NCBI RefSeq assembly: GCF_001039355.2
Contig: NW_019775236.1
Span: 316,130-380,129, forward strand
DNA from: Lingula anatina
Taxonomy: Eukaryota; Brachiopoda; Lingulata; Lingulida; Lingulidae
Reading direction: 5' to 3'
DNA length: 64,000 nucleotides
In this document: positions 38,076-50,213 of the stretch, in pieces
Layout: each line of letters opens with the position of its first letter
Numbering within the stretch: the stretch's first letter is position 1
Translations under genes and position numbers: made by a program
Notes under the pieces: model-generated
Database searches by the model: none
Told to the model about the DNA's origin: nothing
Seen by the model: only the letters and a program-made list of their open reading frames with translations

Positions 38076-40802
38076 GTAAGTGCCATACATTCCATCGTAC
38101 CTTCTCCACCATGGCAAGTGAGAGGGAGCTGTCAGAAACACACGTTCCCCCACATCAATTGAAGTAAATGAGGGATGGGGAGTTTCCCCCAGCGGGCATA
38201 TCACCTTATCTGATCGCAACCCCTTTCAATCTAGCCCGGAGGTATGAATGCACAGCTATAGTTATTGAAATTACATGGGAACAAATTAGTTCGGCAAATT
38301 AGTTTCACACATTGTCTTTCGCGGGTGTAATTTGTCCCTGCTATTACATCTCGAAGCAGTTGAAAACACAGCCCCCTTTTAAACAGGATTAAAATTGTGG
38401 GACCTTTTGAAGCGTTACGGCCATTGAAAGGGAAACAGTCTTTATATAGCTCGTATGACCACTCATCATAAATATGGCACGGCCCTTAGGTTTAACTTAA
38501 GGTGAAACACTAATTCCCCTCAATTGGTTAAATGGATAGCTATTCTCTTGAGATGTCAACACGTTAATGAGCGCAAATAGTCGAGCCAAATACATGGGTC
38601 CCAGGTTTTATGTTAGCGTTTATGTTAAAGGAAATAACACTACTTGAGGCGGCGAATGATTTCCTTGTCTCAATATTGTATCTAATGCACTTAGCAGAAA
38701 CTTCAGCGTGTTAATAATAATAAAAAGCTTGCACTCAGAGTTACTCGAAAAATTAGATAATGTTTTTCACATTCTGGGTTTGCCACTGATAATCGCACAG
38801 GAATTCCTATCCGAAAACTACAGATGGCGCGGGGCGCCTGGGTGTCTGGGCCTGCTTTTGGAAACCCACCACGTGCTTTCCAAGTTCATAGCTTGATTAC
38901 TTCGGCTAAAATTATACACACATATCCGTTACCATATGTCAATCTTCTATGGGATAATTAATTGAAAAAATCTTTACGTCTGTTTTTTGTTAGTGGGCTA
39001 TGTATCCCCGGCCCTTGAGCAAATTGAAGCCAGTGTTTGTAAGAGTGTAAATCGCTTCCGTATCCCCACACGGTTTCAAGTAAGCGATGATCAAAGGCAC
39101 ATTTTGCAAAATCATTACTGGCTGGGAGAGAGGGTTGCAGACAGCTATTTAAACAAAATATTTTGTTAAAGGAGTAATACAGAGATCGTGTTGGTGTATG
39201 GTCGATGTATCGTGTGGGGTGTCTTTTGTGATCGTTCCATCTGCCCAAGTTTGCTTGTTTGACGAGGGAAATCGGCATAACAATTTTTCTTTTTTAAAAG
39301 CATTTTTCTGCTCAAAATGTGAATCTAACCACCTTAAATGTGAAAGGGACAGTATCAATATTTAATAACGCCCTCTGTTAGTGAAACTCAACATGAACTT
39401 GGTTTTCCTGGATCAGAGAACGCAGGTACAGCCACTACACACATTTCTTGCTGAACGACCACCCGTTGGGGTGCTTGATTTAAAACCATAAGTAATTGGC
39501 CCGTGGTGAGGCAAAATTGATACACGGAGTGCACATTGTCTTACAGGTTATTGATGTTGTTACTCCAGTAGTAGAATATACTCACCTGTCGATCGACCCC
39601 AGAATGCGGGAAAGATTTTTTTTTACTCGTCTTTTATCATCCCCAACGGCCCTTTGTACAATATAAGGTCCCGCGCAGTCAATCATTTAACCTTGCTCAT
39701 AATGTTGTGTTCCGTCGATTACGTCTTTTCATCGTTCATGTATATTCAAAACCAAGCAGCTGTTGAATTACTTCCCGTGTCAATTTCATCTCTGTATTTC
39801 AATGAATTTTTCGCAGCCGAATTAATGTTTTTACTAGTAAAGCAATATTCCTTGTACTATGCCAACGGAAATCCAGTCAGATTACTGTCATGTTATCAGA
39901 CTCCAATCTTGGTTATGCATTTTGAATTTGATGTGACCGCTGCTTTGAAGTCAATTTTATCAATTAAAGACCTCCGTGTGAGCAGAGGGCCAACAAGTTT
40001 TGTTGAAAAAGTCTGGAAGAATGAAAGATGATGGATTCGATAAACCAAAACAAATACTAAATCATTGTTCGTTCGATACAAAACCACTGACATTCGATCG
40101 GTGCTAGTAAAAGCATCAAAATAGCATGCCTAAATCTTGTCTACAGTTTCTCTAAATTAAAGATCTGCAGAATACTTTATTTACGTTAGCTGAATGAAAG
40201 AGGAATAGTCTGCAAAACCGCACAGGTGAAAGGGGCGTTTTAGTGAAGTTTAAAGAGGCAAAGGCTTTTGTTGATTTAATAAAGAGTGAAAAAAGGGAAG
40301 GCGAAATGCCGTCAGCCGTTGAGTTTTCAGGTTTGTTTCGCTTGTTGAAACATAACAACATTTTATCAAAATTATCAAATTTTTATTCGAACATTTCAAC
40401 TATAAAATAACAGCAGGATCACCCGTCTATATAGACGCCTGTTTTTCGACCTGTAAATCGTAGCACAAATATGTCCAAGCTCAGCATGTGTAAAAGCTTA
40501 TCTGTTCAAATTCTGTATCACTTTGTTTTCACCGAGCTTATGTCCAATATGGTCACTGTAAGTGAACGAACGGTTGTATAACGGGAATTCCTAACACAAA
40601 CAACCCCCAAATATTGGCTTCATAGCCTTGTCTGACACCAGCTCGGGACGGTCCCCCCTTGTACGGGTGCCATGATGCGTGCATGTAGATTCCACTACAA
40701 GGAGTACATACGAACGCCATTATTGGAGTTTACTGTTATATATATATTTTTTAAAACGTGGCCGATAATTTTGGAATAATGTTCAGTTTTGTTTTGTTGC
40801 AG
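38076..40802 (+). other. Probable first intron of BMP2/4
   Basis: 2.7 kb between the proposed donor and the firm acceptor at 40801-40802. Two longer open frames (38958-39278 minus, 39654-40031 plus) show no family resemblance. No repeats were recognised. Confidence 0.45.
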
Positions 40803-40810
40803 GTTTCACG

Positions 40811-42515
40811 ATGAACGCTGGAAACTGGCACCTGTTCGTCATCGTGTTAAGTGTGGTCGTCTTTGGACAAGAAACGGCGCTTTTAGTTGCGGGGAACACT
40901 AATAATAATAGGCGAGAAGATTACACAGGAGAGACTAGTGAAAAAGGAACGACCATCCGTGAAAACTCTGGCCAAAGGACTAAAGACATTCAAGCGCTAG
41001 AGTCCAGTCTGTTGAAAATGTTCGGATTAGGATCTAGACCTCGACCCCGCAAAAAGCTAGAAATACCACAGTACATGTTGGAATTGTATCAAAAACAAAT
41101 GCAAATAAGAGACTCGGAGGAGATCATGGGAGGCGATATTAATGTGCGAGGAAAATTCACAGGGTCAGCAAATACTGTTCGCAGTTTTCATCACCTAGGT
41201 AAGTGCAGCATAGTTTATGAAATGCAAACATCGCTCAGTTGATCTTTACATCAGGTAGGGTATCTGGGTGGTGAAATAAAGATTATGATATGTGCGAGAT
41301 GAAATTTACGCACTCTCAGGTTTCACTGGCTTACATTTCTTACATAGTTTCTGATGCCACAAATCGTTAATCTTACATTTAGATAATTGTTTCGTTTTCC
41401 TTTTCGTCTAGAAGCAGTAATTTGATAGATCTGAATCAGTTTAATGGTAACACGATTTTTCCGCATTCTGTAATTTGGTAAATATGAATTAGTTACTTTA
41501 CAGTTACAGTTATATAAATGTTTTAGTTTTCCTCCTAGTTTATAGACTGTATAATTGAAATATTGAATTTATTAGTTGCGTTTCCTTCCTATCCAGATCT
41601 ATTCATTTAAAGCTTTTGTTGTACACAGCATGTTGATTATGTGCTTTCTTTTCACCCGCAGAGCCAAAAGTACACGAAGCCCAATCTTCCACGGACAAAG
41701 TGACTCTTATTTTCAATATTTCAAGCGTCCCAGAAGAGGAGATTCTGAAAGCTGCAGAATTAAGGATTTACAGAGAACAAATATTACAACATTTGGAACC
41801 CAGTTTAAAGCGTAAAAGGGATTTTAGATATAAATTAGAAGCACACGAGGTAATAAAGCCTCAGACTAAAAATCGAGATTCAATCACAAGACTATTAGAT
41901 ACCAAAATAATAGATATTAGGAATTCGAGTTGGGAGTCTTTAGACCTCACTCCAGCCGTTGTCAAATGGAGGACAACACCACGCAAGAGCCACGGAGTAG
42001 AAGTGCATTTTATTCGCTTAGATGGCCGTCCTTCAGAACTGAAATCGTCCCACGTTCGCCTGAGGCGATCGATAAATGGGGACGACAGCACATGGCAGGC
42101 CCAGAGACCACTTTTAGTCACATACAGTGACGATACTAGATCAAAAAGGACTAAAAGAGAAGGGAAAAGGCGGTCACGAAGCCATAAGAGAAAAAGCAAA
42201 GAGCAGTGTCGGAGGCATGCTTTATATGTAGACTTTAAAGATGTTGGCTGGGACGACTGGATCGTCGCCCCGCCTGGGTACCAAGCATTTTACTGCCATG
42301 GGGATTGCCCGTTCCCACTCGCAGATCATCTTAACTCTACAAATCATGCTATTGTACAGACGCTAGTAAATTCAGTGAACCCCAGCGCTGTGCCTAAAGC
42401 ATGCTGTATCCCGACAGAATTGAGCCCAATCTCAATGCTCTATCTGGACGAGTATGACAAAGTAGTTTTGAAAAATTACCAAGATATGGTTGTAGAAGGA
42501 TGCGGTTGCCGGTAG
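40811..42515 (+). CDS. bmp2/4: Bone morphogenetic protein 2/4 precursor, complete, 413 aa
   Basis: Dpp/BMP2/4 ligand for BMP type I/II serine-threonine kinase receptors, acting in dorsoventral patterning. Coding exons are 40811-41198 (donor GTAAGT) and 41662-42515 (acceptor TTCACCCGCAG), joined in phase 1. The ATG is the first in the exon and is followed by a signal peptide (residues about 8-26). The propeptide includes [22 protein letters not shown] and [12 protein letters not shown]. Two basic cleavage sites are visible: RLRR, and RTKR at 292-295. The mature chain of about 118 aa starts with a very basic stretch ([16 protein letters not shown]), the heparan-sulphate-binding type seen in BMP2/4. 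It ends with the seven-cysteine knot: [43 protein letters not shown]. Core residues are close to identical to vertebrate BMP2/4. It is the tandem neighbour of the divergent ligand upstream. Confidence 0.97.
41199..41661 (+). other. Intron between the BMP2/4 coding exons
   Basis: 463-bp phase-1 intron, AT-rich, containing nothing else recognisable. Confidence 0.9.
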
Positions 42516-44250
42516 AATTCGAAATGGAAGTCGTTCATCTCCAGCAAAGAACTGTCCCAAGGCAGTTGCAGTGGATACACAAAAAGAAGACGACAATTGG
42601 AGGAAGCCGGACAGTAAAGATTCAACGATGAAGCCCAAACTAATTTAAAATGTAATAATAATTATGACGCAGATTCCGTGCATCAAATGCACGTCAAAAT
42701 ACCGACGTTCGGGATTCAGCCATCCGACGAAAGAGAAAAAACCGGAGTGTATTATACTGAACGGGACTGTGACACGTAAATGATATGGCTTCGCCAAAAG
42801 CAGGTGCGAGGAAAGTGACCTGCATCTCACGTTCATGCCGAGATAGCAATCTGCTTCGTTGACAAGCCTGTATTTTAGAGATTGAAAATTTATTGACAGT
42901 GTGATAAGAATGCGGTTTTTGGTGACGGGTCAGAAGCTCATCTGCATAGAGATTCCCTCAACAGCTTTTGAAGCGCAGTAAACTGTGCGAACCACCGCAC
43001 AAATGTGAAATTCCCAAATATTTCACCAGGCGGCACGTGAAATGCCCCAAAATGTAAAGTAAATGTGAAGCTTTTTATAGAAAAAAACGAGAAAAAAGGA
43101 TATGTAAACAAATTATATATAAATAATATATATACACACATTTCTATATATTTTCTTCCCAAGCCAAAAATTGTGTGTATTTGTAGTGTGAAAAAGTAGT
43201 TAATTGTTGCTGTAATTAAGCAAGTTCTGGACACTATTATAATTTATAATGTTTGTGTTATCCGTGGTATACCGGTGTCGGAGAACCAGTTTACTTTTCG
43301 ATACCTCGTCTGGTATATGGAAGCCAACCCTGTGTATCATCCCTGTGCTTGATTCACGTGGTGTTTCTTCAATATGGCAAGTTTAAGCTTTATACCTCGT
43401 AGAGGTAGGGGGCTGTGAACAGATGACAAGGGAGAAATTTAGCAGACACACGTTGCAGATGCGGCGAAAATATACAAACGCAAAGTCTAATTTACTAGCC
43501 ATGGTATACAGGGGGAAGTTTTTCCTAGGCCGCTTTTCGCTTTTCACCTAGAATTTTTACATATTTTAAAGTGCTTTCAAAAGAGTTGTTGGGCTGCAGC
43601 TGGCTCTTATTTTTGCACCCTTTCCGCTGGCTGATGTCTGCGTTCCCTTGCTTTAGCAGTAAAGAGACTAAACAAACCTTGTTCTCAGAAGTTAACAATC
43701 ACTGAGCAAATCAGCTTAATACGAAGATGGCTGCCCGTGGTGCGAGAAATTGCACTTAAAATCCCATCTCTTTCTTTACGCCCGTTCAATTTGATACCAA
43801 CCCTATACACAGGGTGTCTCCGTCGACAATCGGGTCCCGTCGTTAGCTGACGTGAATGGTTGGAAACCCTGAAAACGAATCCCCTTGTAAGCCACTATGC
43901 GAAAGTTTGCTTTGTCTCACTGTTACTTTTTCAATATACAAGCATGGGAACGCAGTTGAACAGAAAGACAATCAAGTGCAAACTAGATTTAAGTGGGAAA
44001 GGTGGTACAGCTTAAATCAAAATGTTATTCCTCTTCGTTCTTTTTTCTTTTTCTCTGATGGCGGAGAGAGAGTGTATGTATATATTTATTATTATTATAT
44101 ATTTGAGAAAAAACTTTTGTAAACTACAAATAGGTGATAATATAAAATTGTAAATTATGTGCAAAGGTCTAGGAATAGTTTGAATATTGTGTACAAATTG
44201 TGAAATACTCTCTCAATAACTCGGAATAAAAAGCTGTATTGTTGATGTAG
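42516..44250 (+). other. Probable BMP2/4 3' UTR
   Basis: About 1.7 kb from the stop to a canonical AATAAA. It contains AT-rich TATATA tracts near 43120-43155. Short ORFs on both strands are not credible genes. Confidence 0.5.
44224..44229 (+). terminator. Candidate poly(A) signal AATAAA for BMP2/4
   Basis: The hexamer is followed within 45 bases by GT-rich sequence (GGCGGTGTC, TTTAGTGTTTG), a good downstream element. Confidence 0.5.
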
Positions 44251-44259
44251 AGGCGGTGT

Positions 44260-47200
44260 CTTTAGTGTTTGTAAATAGTAGAAACAATTAAGAAAGGATG
44301 TATATTTTGATACGATGGCGCTGCGCTTGTGTGGTTTATAATATCATTCTAATAAGAGCCTTGAATAGTTTACTTAGGTGCTGAGTTGCGTTACTGCTAT
44401 TTCTCTGCGCGCGATTGCATGTAAACATTATATTGGCCATTCTGACAAGCGCGCTGGGCGACTGGGAACGTAAGTAAACTACTTTAGTTATCTCTTTGCT
44501 TGCTCGTCCCTCAAAGTTGAATAACCAAAACACTAGATGCATAATCTTCCATGTCAAATTTCTCGCTCAACTGCAATTTTGATCCACAAATTTCTGAAAA
44601 TTAAATCACGTAAACAAAGGTGAAGGTGAAAGAGGGGGCCCAGTAGTTAAAAAGCTACAGACTAAATGAAATGAGATATAAAAGTAGAATTTGAAATTTC
44701 TACAGTGACGCATTTGATTTCTCCTGTTCGTATGAGACATACGACTCGCCCCCGGCCTCCACTGCTTGAAAAACAAAAGCACGGGGTCAAATTCCTTAGA
44801 ACAAATAACGTGTAAGCCCGTTAACTCCCGACTCTGGACCTGCACAGGGGTGGCTCAAAAGTTTGAAATTTTTAGCGCTTGATGTGTAGTTTCTTTAACA
44901 GACTTACTTATTGGGGTGAACAGGACAGGTCAGGGAAGAGTTGAAGGAATTCAAAATTGAATCAGAACCCTTTTCCAGTCGGTAGTCGTCCCACGAGCTC
45001 ATCGTTTGACGAGTTTTTTAGTTAGCACCATTTTGTCAAAAGAGTTAAGAAATTATATTGACAGTGAGTATAAATTTAGTAGATAAAGCTCTGAAAAAAA
45101 TCCAGTAATTCCCCCCCCCCCAAAAAAAAAAAGTTTTCGGTTGTCATGGTTTTCGACAGGCGCTCTCATATTAAAAAAAGCTATGAAATAACATTAAACA
45201 AAATTAACAATAAAATTTAAAGACATCGAGATATTAAGGCATTTCGACATTTGACACAAGAGGGGATTTCCTTAAATCACTTATATTGTTATATCAGATA
45301 CGTTCGTTTTCCTGTTTGTGCACCGGGACCAAAATTTGTGTCTGTCTCGCAAAGGGGAACAGCGAGTTTAGTGTCCCGATCAACCCCTTTGATATCAGTC
45401 CGGGGCCGTGTAGTATAAAGCTCAGACTAACTTCACTCGAGAATTTGAACTTTTTGGTCCAGAAATGTCCCGGGTTACTCCCAACACCGCGTTAGTCATA
45501 TAGATCCGTCTACGAAATCAAAACCGATGACACTTTTTAAACTAAACAGTGTCATTACCTAATATGTGGGGCGTTTACCTATAAATTTAGGCGGCGGGAC
45601 TACGAAATTCGAGCTTTGTTAGCGAAGCAATCTCACAGGCAAACAACTGTTTCACTACACAGAGAGTAGAAATGCAGTAGAAGCATGAAATCTCTGCGCA
45701 GCAGGTAACACGTGTTGAAGTAAGCCGCAAGGCCAGTTTGTCTTGATTTAATGTTTCCTGTACTCCAAAATACACGTCGTCTATGGCATATTATACGTGA
45801 ATTGTTCAGATATCTCTATCTGGTCTACTCGTGAAACATGTGACTGTGTTTTCGTGCGACAGGGGTGTTAATCAGGTGGGGCGTTTGGCTTTTCCTTGCG
45901 TTTCCATTTTCTCCCACACCTGTCAAGAGGCGTTTCGAGCGTTTTCTTCTACTGCCTTTTGAACCGCGTGTTGCAGGAATAATATAGTGTAATCACACGG
46001 GGCAGGACCAGTTTGAATAGACTCGCTATCACAGCTAATTTGTTCACTGTAATCCCTGGTGTTTCGTACCTCATTAACTACCGAAATGATTGATAAAATG
46101 CAACAAATTTCCCGACTACTGAAGAAAATTGATCCAAATTACTAACCCGCTATAGTCCTTGACAAAAAGGTGGCTTATACCACAGGCGCAAAATGAAGTG
46201 CGCTTCATCAATAGGAGGGATCACCTTGTGTAAACATGGGGGCTATTACAAACTCATAAGTTTCTTTAAGGGCTTAAATATTTTATTAAAGGTTTAAATA
46301 TGCTTCAGTGTTCAATACAAATCATAGCGTACGTGAATATTAGTCTATTAAATCGTGTTAAATGTCGACCAATTTACGTAGTTTTAGGCACCTCAGCGCT
46401 CTTTACCTTAGAAGTGTATTGACAAAGAAACTTGCACCCCAGTGTTTGGATGACACAATGTTCAGTACATAATGTGTCCGCTGTTAGCCGAGCCCATTAA
46501 ACACTACTTTGGACCTTGGGGCTGGGCAAACAGGCCTCTGTACACAGGCATCTAACAGTCGGTGCAAAAATACCGAATCTCCGAGTCGCCCTGTCGTGAA
46601 TACTACAGAGAAGAAACGGTTTTTTTGAAAATGGTACAAGCGTTCTATTTGAACGTTTTGTTTCATTATTTAAATCTGAGAAATTACCAGTCTATTCACT
46701 CACAATAAAATTTCTACAAAAACAGCCACATTTACTAGCAAAGCTTTAAAAAACTAGCCACAAACAACAGGCCTTTAGATTTTCATCATGGAACCGCTTA
46801 TTTCTTAGTTCCATATTTCTCTAGGGCAATGTCTGAATCAAAAGGCCTAAATTGGCTATCATCGAGAACCCATCTCGTACAAGATAACTTACTACCAGTT
46901 CCGATCTGTCAAATTATCAAGGCACTTAGTATTCGACAATGGATGTTACCAACTGTCTTTGGTGGCCAATTCATGAGCAATGACCTTAGCTCCACGCACG
47001 GGGACAAGTCTGCTAAGAATTTATCGATTTTAAACAGCAAATTACCAGGGCCCCATGCCTCTGCGCGGGCGGAACACATCCCTGCTGGGATAGGAGTGAA
47101 AAATGACGTCTTGTTATATTTAATATATATGTATAAACACAACAACAAATACACAACTTCGCGCTACATCGCAAGAGCCCTAACTAGACCTTTGAACGTT

Positions 47201-47892
47201 AGCTATTAATAAAGAATTTATCTGATACTCTCTATGATAATATTACGGCGAAAGCACTCGTCTGCATGCTAATCCTCCCCGTACCCTGGTAACTGAGGCT
47301 TGTGTTAAATATGGCAACGAGAGAGACCCAAGTAGATACGATACATACGATACTAATATGTCTATTGCCAAAAAATAAATAGATAAATTAATTCCCAAAA
47401 AAATTAGTGAAAGGAAAAAAAAAGAGGTAACATATAAAATTATCTATTTATCAATTCTTACATCCTGGACTGATTAAAATATGCGTGTGGTCTGATTGAG
47501 CAGAATCTGAAGGCAAAGCAGGGCGGAGGAACGAGGCATCCGTAGTAGGCGATAACACACAACAGTGGCTATGTCGGTACTTGATGACTGGTGTAGTAAG
47601 AGATAAAGGGATAAAATTGCTAGAAATGTACTCGAGAGTGCAGCGGAGGCGTTCTGCTGGTAAACCAAAACCTGCGCCCCTTGAGTTATAGGCCCTCTCG
47701 TTGATAGCGTGGTGGCGACACGTGCGAGCGACGAGTTGCACGACCGGTGTCAACCAGGAGGCCAAGATTGAAGGCTAAAACAAAATAATAAAAAAAGACC
47801 AGGCCTTGGATGTTGCAAGAAGTTAGACGCAATCCAGATATTTTCTTATTCTGCAAACAGCCCAAAAACAACCTAGCACTGTTTATTAAGTA
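44260..47892. other. Intergenic DNA, no recognised gene
   Basis: A 126-codon open frame at 46829-47209 and shorter frames show no domain, signal peptide or splice context. A weakly tRNA-like, minus-strand stretch near 47640-47760 was considered and not accepted. A C10/A11 run occurs at about 45111. Confidence 0.45.
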
Positions 47893-49919
47893 GTGCCCCA
47901 TACGCTGTTTTTTTTTCTTTTTCATCTATCAATCCGCATGATCGGGGGTCGTAAAATTCCAACGGGCATTTTGTAAAAAATGTGGATATTTGTCCGAATT
48001 CAAACGGATACTCCCACGTCCACTATAAAACCAGAGGTGACAAAAGCTTGGAATGGATTCTTTTGCGGAACAATTTTCCAGCGAAATGGAAAGTTTATGT
48101 CCTTTTTGTTGAAGTTGTGCGATTCTTGGATCACGGAATGGTCTGAAAGATGGGAGTCGTTTTCATTTAAAGTCAGTGATAGCCACTTATGTGCTCTGTT
48201 ATCACCTAATAACATAAATTATTATTTTTTTGCAATGATCTTTCATTCAGTAGAACCCGTGGTATTTTCAATAGACGAAATAAAACACCTTCTCCACTCA
48301 TTAGTTTATTGCGTAGGCTGGAACGCTGGCTTGCTTCATTTAGAGAAATGCGAAATATCACGGTTATGGCATCAGAACCCAAAGGTTTTTATGTGACTGA
48401 TTTAAGAATGAAAATAAATAAATGAATATTCAACTTGTCTCTTGGATTAAAAAATCTTAATTTAATTATGCGTTTTGGAGATAAAGATATGGAATAACGT
48501 CAGGGAAGTCAATTAATGAACCAGGTACAGTGCACCATTGCTCTAGCCCCCAAAATAACAAGCAAATTAAACACGCGTACATCATTCTAAAAGGCTTCAT
48601 AACTGTCCTTCAAAATTAAAGAAGTCGAACATTTTCCTTTACATTTAAGTTAAAACAATGGAGGTTCTTTTCTGTGTCTTTGTCAGATTCGGCGAACTTA
48701 AAGTCTACACAAGTCTACATTCCATACCACATTTCAAATTCAATTCTTGGTATGGAATTTTTCAAAATGATGGGAAAACATAAAACTAGGTGACAGATGG
48801 AGAACAAAAGAAGTTACCTAATCCTTAAGTAAAACTTAATACAATTTGTATTTTGTAAATGACACGTAATTCTGAAAAAAAAAAAAGAAACACTTGAACG
48901 TCAAGATTATGTTTCTTGCAATTTATATTCAGAGAATAAAGAAATTAAGATACGATTTCTGATCGCTTAAAACTGATATTCACATTCAGGGCCTCGTGGC
49001 ACAAGTGTCAGTGCTTTCTGACAAGGTTGACAGAACGTAGGCTGGAACGCAAGAATTCGGTTTTTGTTGATTTTATTTACTAGAACATTGAATTTCACTT
49101 CCATTGGTGACATTGACACAATAGGCTCTTAAGCGAAGTGGCGTCTTCATTCTCCCACCAGATACAGCTATTTCACATGTCCAAAAGTGTAACAAGAAAT
49201 ATTTGCAAATCCTACACCACTAAAAAAAGCTAAATCCGATATCATAGCAAACATTTTTACAAGTCAAAGAATTTTTTACTATCTTTGAATTCAGATTTTT
49301 TTTCACAACTAGATTTTGATTTTCTTGGCAAAACTTGACATCAAAGATGTGTCTTGTGACATGGAATGTTTTTTGTCTCTTGTGCTGTCACTATGTATCT
49401 ATGTCTAAATGGCTCATGTGACACCCTTCTCATTCACAATGTTAACTGCAAGTTTTTAAAAAATTATGAATAGGTTGCTATCATATCACAAAAACCATCA
49501 TGTATCACAGGGACAAAACGACTCCGTTAGAAACATCCATCAAGTTTATGCTCATACAGACTATGACATTACACTCCAGCAAAAATGTGGATAAAAATGT
49601 GAGTTTGGAATAAACTCATATTTTACACTGATCAGAAATAAACTAAAAAGAGCAAATCGAGGCAAAATAAATGATTTTACAGTCAACAAAAGTAATCTAA
49701 AATTTCATTTTTGTTAATCAATAAGGCATCTGAATCATATTTACAGCCCATGAAATCATTTTCATCTAGAAAAGTAAATTTATTGATGATAGATAGGTAC
49801 CAATGGCTTTTTTATATCAATTTAATGAAAAATCTAGCTCAATAATATATTGGGTTAGAATTGACATATCTATAGGGGCTTACTTGGTACAGATTAATAA
49901 TAATACAAATTTAAACAAT
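47893..49919. repeat. Direct duplication, copy A (2027 bp)
   Basis: Near-identical to 54170-55917 in the same orientation, with scattered single-base differences and small indels. Copy A keeps 283 bp (48051-48333) missing from copy B. Similarity starts abruptly at GTGCCCCATACG and ends at TTAAACAAT. In copy B the duplicated block runs into the 3' end of the kinase gene. Copy A runs instead into transposon-like sequence. No protein is encoded. Confidence 0.95.
48990..49061 (+). pseudogene. Degenerate tRNA-Trp-like sequence (copy A)
   Basis: The first 16 bases (GGCCTCGTGGCACAAG) match the 5' half of eukaryotic tRNA-Trp closely, including box A. A possible anticodon stem TTCTG/CAGAA follows. 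The anticodon loop and T-arm/box B are not intact, so this is not a functional tRNA. It is either a pseudogene or the head of a tRNA-derived SINE. The same sequence occurs in copy B. Confidence 0.4.
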
Positions 49920-50005
49920 ATTTCCAGGGGCGTAACCAGGCATACGCACGGATGCACTGTGCGTACAATTTTTTGAGCCAACCATGATATTATTCTCCAC
50001 AAATT
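49920..50005. mobile_element. Possible transposon end
   Basis: The sequence directly after copy A reads CCAGGGGCGTAACCAGG, resembling non-autonomous DNA-transposon termini. It is followed by a small hairpin (TACGCAC...GTGCGTA). No partner end was found. An isolated N is at 50006. Confidence 0.3.
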
Positions 50006-50047
50006 NTCAGACTTAGATAAGGACCGACAAAGACCGTTCATGCTCAC

Positions 50048-50138
50048 CGGGATCGAAATCATCCACGTAGAGGCTGGCGATGTAGACGGCAGTCACAGTG
50101 AGGAGGACAGCAACCAGTGTTTTTGTCTTGGAACCCAT
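50048..50138 (-). CDS. Orphan first coding exon encoding a signal anchor
   Basis: On the minus strand, ATG at 50136-50138 opens MGSKTKTLVAVLL, then TVTAVYIASLYVDDFDP. This is two lysines followed by about 19 hydrophobic residues and an acidic segment. It is the pattern of a signal peptide or type II signal anchor of a secreted or Golgi-type protein. The frame meets a good donor (CCCG|GTGAGC) at 50048/50047. The putative intron runs only about 128 bp before hitting the duplicated block, and no continuing exon is visible. It could be a captured or truncated gene fragment, a misassembly, or chance. The family was not recognised. Confidence 0.4.
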
Positions 50139-50213
50139 GTTGAATTTTTTTTTTATTTCTGAGACGCGACGACCTCTGCAAACCCCACTGACCTTTTTGT
50201 GCCCCCACTGCAC

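Noticed and set aside
46829-47209. 126-codon open frame
   Set aside because: No family resemblance. The low-complexity C-terminus and intergenic setting suggest chance.
47640-47760. Minus-strand tRNA/SINE-like stretch (translates as QLVARTCRHH...)
   Set aside because: Translations like this sometimes come from tRNA-derived repeats, but box A and box B are not convincing and no cloverleaf could be drawn.
47980-48396. 138-codon open frame in duplicate copy A
   Set aside because: Copy B carries a 283-bp deletion through it, and the frame shows no domain. Not conserved between the two copies.
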